This document shows, one piece after another, positions 14,153-17,388 of a stretch of 17,388 nucleotides of DNA (its first letter is position 1; each line of letters opens with the position of its first letter). The notes beneath the pieces were generated by a model. It did not search any database. It worked only from the letters and a program-made list of their open reading frames with translations, and was not told the origin of the DNA. The DNA is from Nitrospirota bacterium (GTDB lineage Bacteria; Nitrospirota; Thermodesulfovibrionia; Thermodesulfovibrionales; JdFR-85): NCBI GenBank assembly GCA_003232715.1, contig QIJG01000022.1, positions 1-17,388 on the forward strand, in the 5' to 3' direction. Position numbers and translations under genes: made by a program.

Positions 14153-14920
14153 ATGGAGATTGATTGGAATGAAACATATGCAGCTATATGGAGGCAACAA
14201 AAACTTCGGTTACGCCCGGTTATCTCAATCGACCCTGTTTCACTAAACTCATTGATTGGTATAGACCATCAAAAAGATGAATTGGTAAGAAATACTGAGA
14301 GATTTATTGCCAATAAGCCTGCAAATAACGCATTGCTGTGGGGGGCAAGAGGTACGGGCAAATCTTCACTTGTCAAAGCGATTTTAAATGAGTTTCAACC
14401 CAAAGGGTTGCGCTTGATAGAAGTTTTTAAAAATGATTTGCGCAATCTACCGGATATAGTAGATGAGATAAGGGGACTCCCTCAGAAATTTATTATTTAT
14501 TGTGATGATTTTTCATTTGAAGAAAATGAAAATACATACGTAGTGTTAAAAACTGTACTTGACGGTTCAATTGAATTACCTCCTGAAAATGTAATATTAT
14601 ACGCAACCTCAAATCGAAGGCACTTGATGCCGGAGTATATGAAAGATAACCTGGATACAAAGGTTGTTGATGGTGAGGTGCATTACTCTGATACAGTCGA
14701 GGAAAAAATGTCACTTTCAGATAGATTTGGTTTGTGGTTATCATTTTATCAACCGAATATGGATGGATACTTAAAAATAGTAGATAGTTATTTCCCCAAC
14801 ATCAAAGGTGGCAGAGAGGAGCTTCATGAGGCTGCAAAATTATTTGCAACCATCAGGGCTTCAAAAAGCGGGAGAACGGCCAGGCAATTTTATAACTATC
14901 ATTCGACGCAGGATGAATAA
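14153..14920 (+). CDS. DUF815-family AAA+ ATPase
   Basis: The 255-residue protein has the layout of the DUF815 ATP-binding family, whose cellular role is poorly known. Walker A is GARGTGKSS (64-72, K70) and Walker B is FIIYCDDFSFE (D118/D119). A sensor-1-like YATSNRRHL and an SLSDRFGLWLSFY segment with a possible arginine finger follow. The C-terminal RTARQFYN is typical of the family. The N-terminal helix (DWNETYAAIWRQQK) and PVSLNSLIGIDHQKDEL precede the P-loop. I start at the ATG at 14153 because AAAGGTG lies six bases before it; the in-frame GTG at 14144 is part of that ribosome site. The gene is visibly more A+T-rich than fabF or ftsK, suggesting different ancestry. Catalytic function beyond ATP binding is unknown. 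Confidence 0.88.
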   Translation: MEIDWNETYAAIWRQQKLRLRPVISIDPVSLNSLIGIDHQKDELVRNTERFIANKPANNALLWGARGTGKSSLVKAILNEFQPKGLRLIEVFKNDLRNLPDIVDEIRGLPQKFIIYCDDFSFEENENTYVVLKTVLDGSIELPPENVILYATSNRRHLMPEYMKDNLDTKVVDGEVHYSDTVEEKMSLSDRFGLWLSFYQPNMDGYLKIVDSYFPNIKGGREELHEAAKLFATIRASKSGRTARQFYNYHSTQDE

Positions 14921-15057
14921 AATTTTTGAATGAGGTATCTATTCCCTGGTCAGTGCCTGACACTATGATACTCTGTGCGGTCTGCAAACCTCAAACCACT
15001 TAAAAACCATGACAAGGAATGAAATATTAACCTGTTACCCATGAAAGGAGGTGGTTT

Positions 15058-15879
15058 ATGGAGTTTACAATTACCGGGATTGTACGAGAAAAAGAAAGTA
15101 AGCGACCGGTTCCAGGTTTATTGGTACGTGCCTTTGACAAGGATATGTTTGTTAGCGACCTTCTTGGAGATGCGATAACCGCCTCGAATGGAACCTTTGC
15201 ACTTGGGTACGAAGGTAAGGATTTTCAGGAATTATTTGAAAAACGCCCGGATATTTACCTCGATATTTTTGGAAACGCAACAGCCAAAGACCCTGGTCGA
15301 GTTGGTGATAAAACTATCTATACAACTAAAAGACATATCAGGTTTAACGCCGGACGCCGGGAATTCTTTTTAATCGAAATCCCGCATGACGAGTTGGGTG
15401 AAGACGCACCTGGTACCGTAATCGTTCCTACACCCGAACCGGGAAAATGGAAAGAATTCATCCATGATTATATCAAAACACACCCGGTGGATTTTCATTA
15501 TAATTGTGATAAGGGTTTTATATCCCCACGCTTGGAGTGTACATCGAATTTTGGTCCGGAGATAAGAGATCTCAATATAGGAGACTCAGCAACGGTTACC
15601 GTCAGAGTAACCAACAAAGGCAACGGGATAAGCTTTGCATCCTATGTAGAAATTTACGAAGGACCCGGAGGGTACACCCATCCACGTAAAGAGTATAAAT
15701 TATGTGATTACAGGATTATAACCATTAATCCCGGGCAAACGGTTGGCGTGAAGCTAAATTGGAACCGCCTGTTGGCTCATGGCAGGATAGTAGGGGTTTG
15801 CTTTGATCCCTTTTTAGACCCACGGGGTTTTCATTTGTTTGAGCAATATAATGACCATATAACTTCTGTACATTACTGA
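15058..15879 (+). CDS. Two-domain beta-sandwich protein (transthyretin-like + CARDB-like)
   Basis: I recognise folds but no specific function. Residues 1-115 resemble a carboxypeptidase-regulatory/transthyretin-like domain: ITGIV at the start, RPVPGLLVRAFDKD, then SNGTFALGY and YLDIFG strands. A linker with PTPEPGKW and DYIKTHP leads to a second domain (about 165-270). This domain has CARDB/Ig-like features: LNIGDSATVTVRVTNKGNG, YVEIYEG, ITINPGQTVGVKLNW and RIVGVCFDP. It lacks a signal peptide, unusual for such adhesive domains. The start is secure: AAAGGAGGT (15044-15052) ends five bases before the ATG. The phospholipase-like gene begins 15 bases after its stop with an equally strong ribosome site, so the two are very likely cotranslated and may bind each other. 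Confidence 0.75.
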   Translation: MEFTITGIVREKESKRPVPGLLVRAFDKDMFVSDLLGDAITASNGTFALGYEGKDFQELFEKRPDIYLDIFGNATAKDPGRVGDKTIYTTKRHIRFNAGRREFFLIEIPHDELGEDAPGTVIVPTPEPGKWKEFIHDYIKTHPVDFHYNCDKGFISPRLECTSNFGPEIRDLNIGDSATVTVRVTNKGNGISFASYVEIYEGPGGYTHPRKEYKLCDYRIITINPGQTVGVKLNWNRLLAHGRIVGVCFDPFLDPRGFHLFEQYNDHITSVHY

Positions 15880-15894
15880 AAAGGAGGTAAGTCA

Positions 15895-16977
15895 ATGCCC
15901 AAATATGGAATACATCATATTGTTTTAAAAGAAGCCGTTCCGGAGCTTTATGCCTTGGGTAATAATCCGGCAACGAGTGCTGCTGATACTATACAAGCTG
16001 AAATACCTTCAGCTTTGATGGGTTCTATTGGACCTGATTTATTCTTTTGGGGGCCGGATTATGAGATAGTAGACAAGCTTTATAAGCTATACGGGAATAT
16101 CGAGAAAGTAGTGGAGATATATAACAGGATTGTCAAGCCGATACGGGAAATAAAGGATGCCGTTGTCGAGCCGGTTGAGGATTTGGTTGAAACGCTGGCC
16201 CCCAACACTGTTGAGTTAATCAGACGCCTATTAAGAGAAATTGAAGAGACCTCCTCACTTTTCAAGTCGGCAGTGGGTACCGGTCTCTTTGCCGGTGTCC
16301 TGGAGGGTGCAAACCTTTTAACGGATTCTGCCGGTGTCGGTTCTCTCTCTCAGCAGTTCTTTCAGATGTTTGTGCCCGACCTTCAGCAAAACAAAAATGA
16401 GAAGGAATGGTACTGGTTTGATATGTTGCACTACAGACGAACCGGGAAGTTTGCGTGGAATCTTGTGCATGGCGCCAATAGCGAGCGTCAGAAAGCCTTT
16501 GCCTTTGGATATCTGTCTCATATCGCTACCGATGTGACGGGACATGCTTACGTGAATCAGATTGTTGGAACTGCATACCGCCTGAACGTTCACCGTCACG
16601 TGACAGCAGAAAACTTTCAGGACACTTGGAAATATGCAAGATATTACAATGGTGAAAGCATTAATCAGACGCTCTTTGCCAGGCTTGGACTTCCGGAAAA
16701 TCTTCCATCAGATGTTGGTGATCTGATCCATAATGCATTCAAGGAAACGTATTTCAAGGAAACGTATGCCGGGGTTGACCATCCAAAGAAACTTCAGGGT
16801 GACGGGTTCTATACACGGGATCAGATTGATACCACATATGAAGTTTTCTACAAGGTGCTGAAGCTTATGGAAAATATGGCCGTTGAGCGTCCGGAAGAGC
16901 CGTTTTCCGGTGTGGCCGATATCCTGGCTGATGCCCTCGACAGTTTCAGTCCACCGCCTTCCCCGCCTTCCTCGTGA
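15895..16977 (+). CDS. Zinc-dependent phospholipase C-like protein
   Basis: The protein matches the pattern of the zinc-dependent phospholipase C fold (PF00882-like), which uses a trinuclear zinc site. Visible candidate ligands are the N-terminal H7/H8, D48 in GSIGPDLFFW and H179 in MLHYRR. The core motif GYLSHIATDVTGHAY gives H209, D213 and H217. The HRHVTAE segment may complete the site. The 360 residues include an amphipathic insertion (about 60-150) between GPD and the second half. No signal peptide is present, although secreted relatives have one. The frame ends in an SPPPSPPSS linker, and a membrane-rich frame opens at once in +1, so this may be the front part of a longer protein. AAGGAGGT precedes the ATG at good distance, 15 bases after the upstream gene. 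Confidence 0.8.
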   Translation: MPKYGIHHIVLKEAVPELYALGNNPATSAADTIQAEIPSALMGSIGPDLFFWGPDYEIVDKLYKLYGNIEKVVEIYNRIVKPIREIKDAVVEPVEDLVETLAPNTVELIRRLLREIEETSSLFKSAVGTGLFAGVLEGANLLTDSAGVGSLSQQFFQMFVPDLQQNKNEKEWYWFDMLHYRRTGKFAWNLVHGANSERQKAFAFGYLSHIATDVTGHAYVNQIVGTAYRLNVHRHVTAENFQDTWKYARYYNGESINQTLFARLGLPENLPSDVGDLIHNAFKETYFKETYAGVDHPKKLQGDGFYTRDQIDTTYEVFYKVLKLMENMAVERPEEPFSGVADILADALDSFSPPPSPPSS

Positions 16978-17388
16978 AGATATTTTCTCCTTTGGACTTA
17001 CTTCAAGTTCCAGAGAGTGCTATGAAGAATTTTTTGAGGAAGTTGCCTCCTGGCTCAACTACTTGGGGGAATTAATTCTCTGGTCACTCGAAACCCTCAG
17101 AAACCTGATTGACCTGTTGCTGACGTTACTCCTGTCTCTGCCGATATCCGTTCTTCTGGCCATTCTTTACGGCATCCAACTCTTATGCTACCAGATTTAT
17201 CGTAGTGCAAGAATGGTTTTATCGACAAATGGTTTTGTTATGCCGGAACCGGATGAACTGGATAGCAGTATTGCCCGCAATTTGATTACTCTATTCCCGG
17301 CCTGTGCCGTAAATTTTAAGACGTTTCCGAGTACCGGCAGACCTTTCCGCAATAATCTTGTCTGTCCTGTACCGGCTGCGGAACAACC
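16931..17388 (+). CDS. Membrane-domain reading frame running off the window (partial; maybe the frame-shifted tail of the phospholipase)
   Basis: A frame open from 16931 to the last base continues in +1 relative to the phospholipase-like gene. After the overlap it reads REDIFSFGLTSSSRECYEEFF, a helix-like EVASWLNYLGELILWSLETL, and a strongly hydrophobic stretch (LIDLLLTLLLSLPISVLLAI, about 17110-17170). A more polar part (EPDELDSSIARNLITLF...) follows. The composition is protein-like throughout. The ATG at 16931 has no ribosome site, and its first 15 codons look like a shadow of the neighbour's DSFSPPPSPPSS. I therefore favour a single protein broken by an indel near 16960-16980, or a programmed +1 shift. 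A separate overlapping gene is possible. The function is unknown. Confidence 0.55.
   Translation, partial: MPSTVSVHRLPRLPREDIFSFGLTSSSRECYEEFFEEVASWLNYLGELILWSLETLRNLIDLLLTLLLSLPISVLLAILYGIQLLCYQIYRSARMVLSTNGFVMPEPDELDSSIARNLITLFPACAVNFKTFPSTGRPFRNNLVCPVPAAEQ

Noticed and set aside
16969..16980. RF2-type programmed +1 frameshift at TCG-TGA
   Set aside because: It lacks the CTT-TGA slip site and the closely spaced internal Shine-Dalgarno known for prfB, so an indel or a separate gene is at least as likely.

Overview
The window looks like a chromosomal segment of a free-living Gram-negative-type bacterium, with housekeeping genes at the left and middle and an accessory block at the right. The fabG-acpP-fabF-rnc order, an MPG phosphatase, a MOFRL-type glycerate 2-kinase, dispersed GTCATTCC...GGAATGAC hairpin repeats and moderate G+C would fit Nitrospirota (Thermodesulfovibrio-like) or a deltaproteobacterial relative. 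That placement is inference from gene content and repeat style. No rRNA, tRNA, CRISPR array or transposase was found.

Region 1 (1-3621, minus strand) holds the first 14 bases of a leftward gene, a MITE-like inverted-repeat element (26-250), and a fatty acid synthesis operon read leftward: fabG, acpP, fabF, rnc. FabG and FabF reduce and condense chains carried on the AcpP thioester arm. RNase III rides at the end of the transcript and overlaps fabF. A sigma70-like promoter lies upstream of fabG between inverted-repeat arms. AcpP is shorter than usual: it appears to lack about nine residues after helix I and carries a VEEK tandem duplication.

Region 2 (3586-8285) holds an HD-domain hydrolase (+), a convergent CxxCxxCC-family protein (-), a mannosyl-3-phosphoglycerate phosphatase-like HAD enzyme with a glycerate 2-kinase (-), and divergent uppP (+), which recycles undecaprenyl carrier lipid for the cell envelope. 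Three genes here (HD, glycerate kinase, uppP) have promoter -10 boxes only 5-8 bases before the ATG and no Shine-Dalgarno, as expected for leaderless mRNAs.

Region 3 (8303-13704, plus strand) holds ftsK, whose DNA-reading gamma domain is broken by an apparent deletion of about 31 nt. The missing tail is still readable out of frame just past the stop. It is followed by a GT4 glycosyltransferase and a GH15 glucoamylase-like hydrolase, probably a small glycan/oligosaccharide unit.

Region 4 (13705-17388) begins with a 448-bp repeat-containing intergenic stretch. It continues with a DUF815-type AAA+ ATPase, then a tightly coupled pair with strong ribosome binding sites: a two-domain beta-sandwich protein (transthyretin-like plus CARDB-like) and a zinc-dependent phospholipase C-like protein. 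Neither of the pair has a signal peptide. The phospholipase frame ends in a Pro-rich linker, and a membrane-domain reading frame continues in the +1 frame to the window edge, so either one longer protein has been frame-broken or a separate overlapping gene follows.
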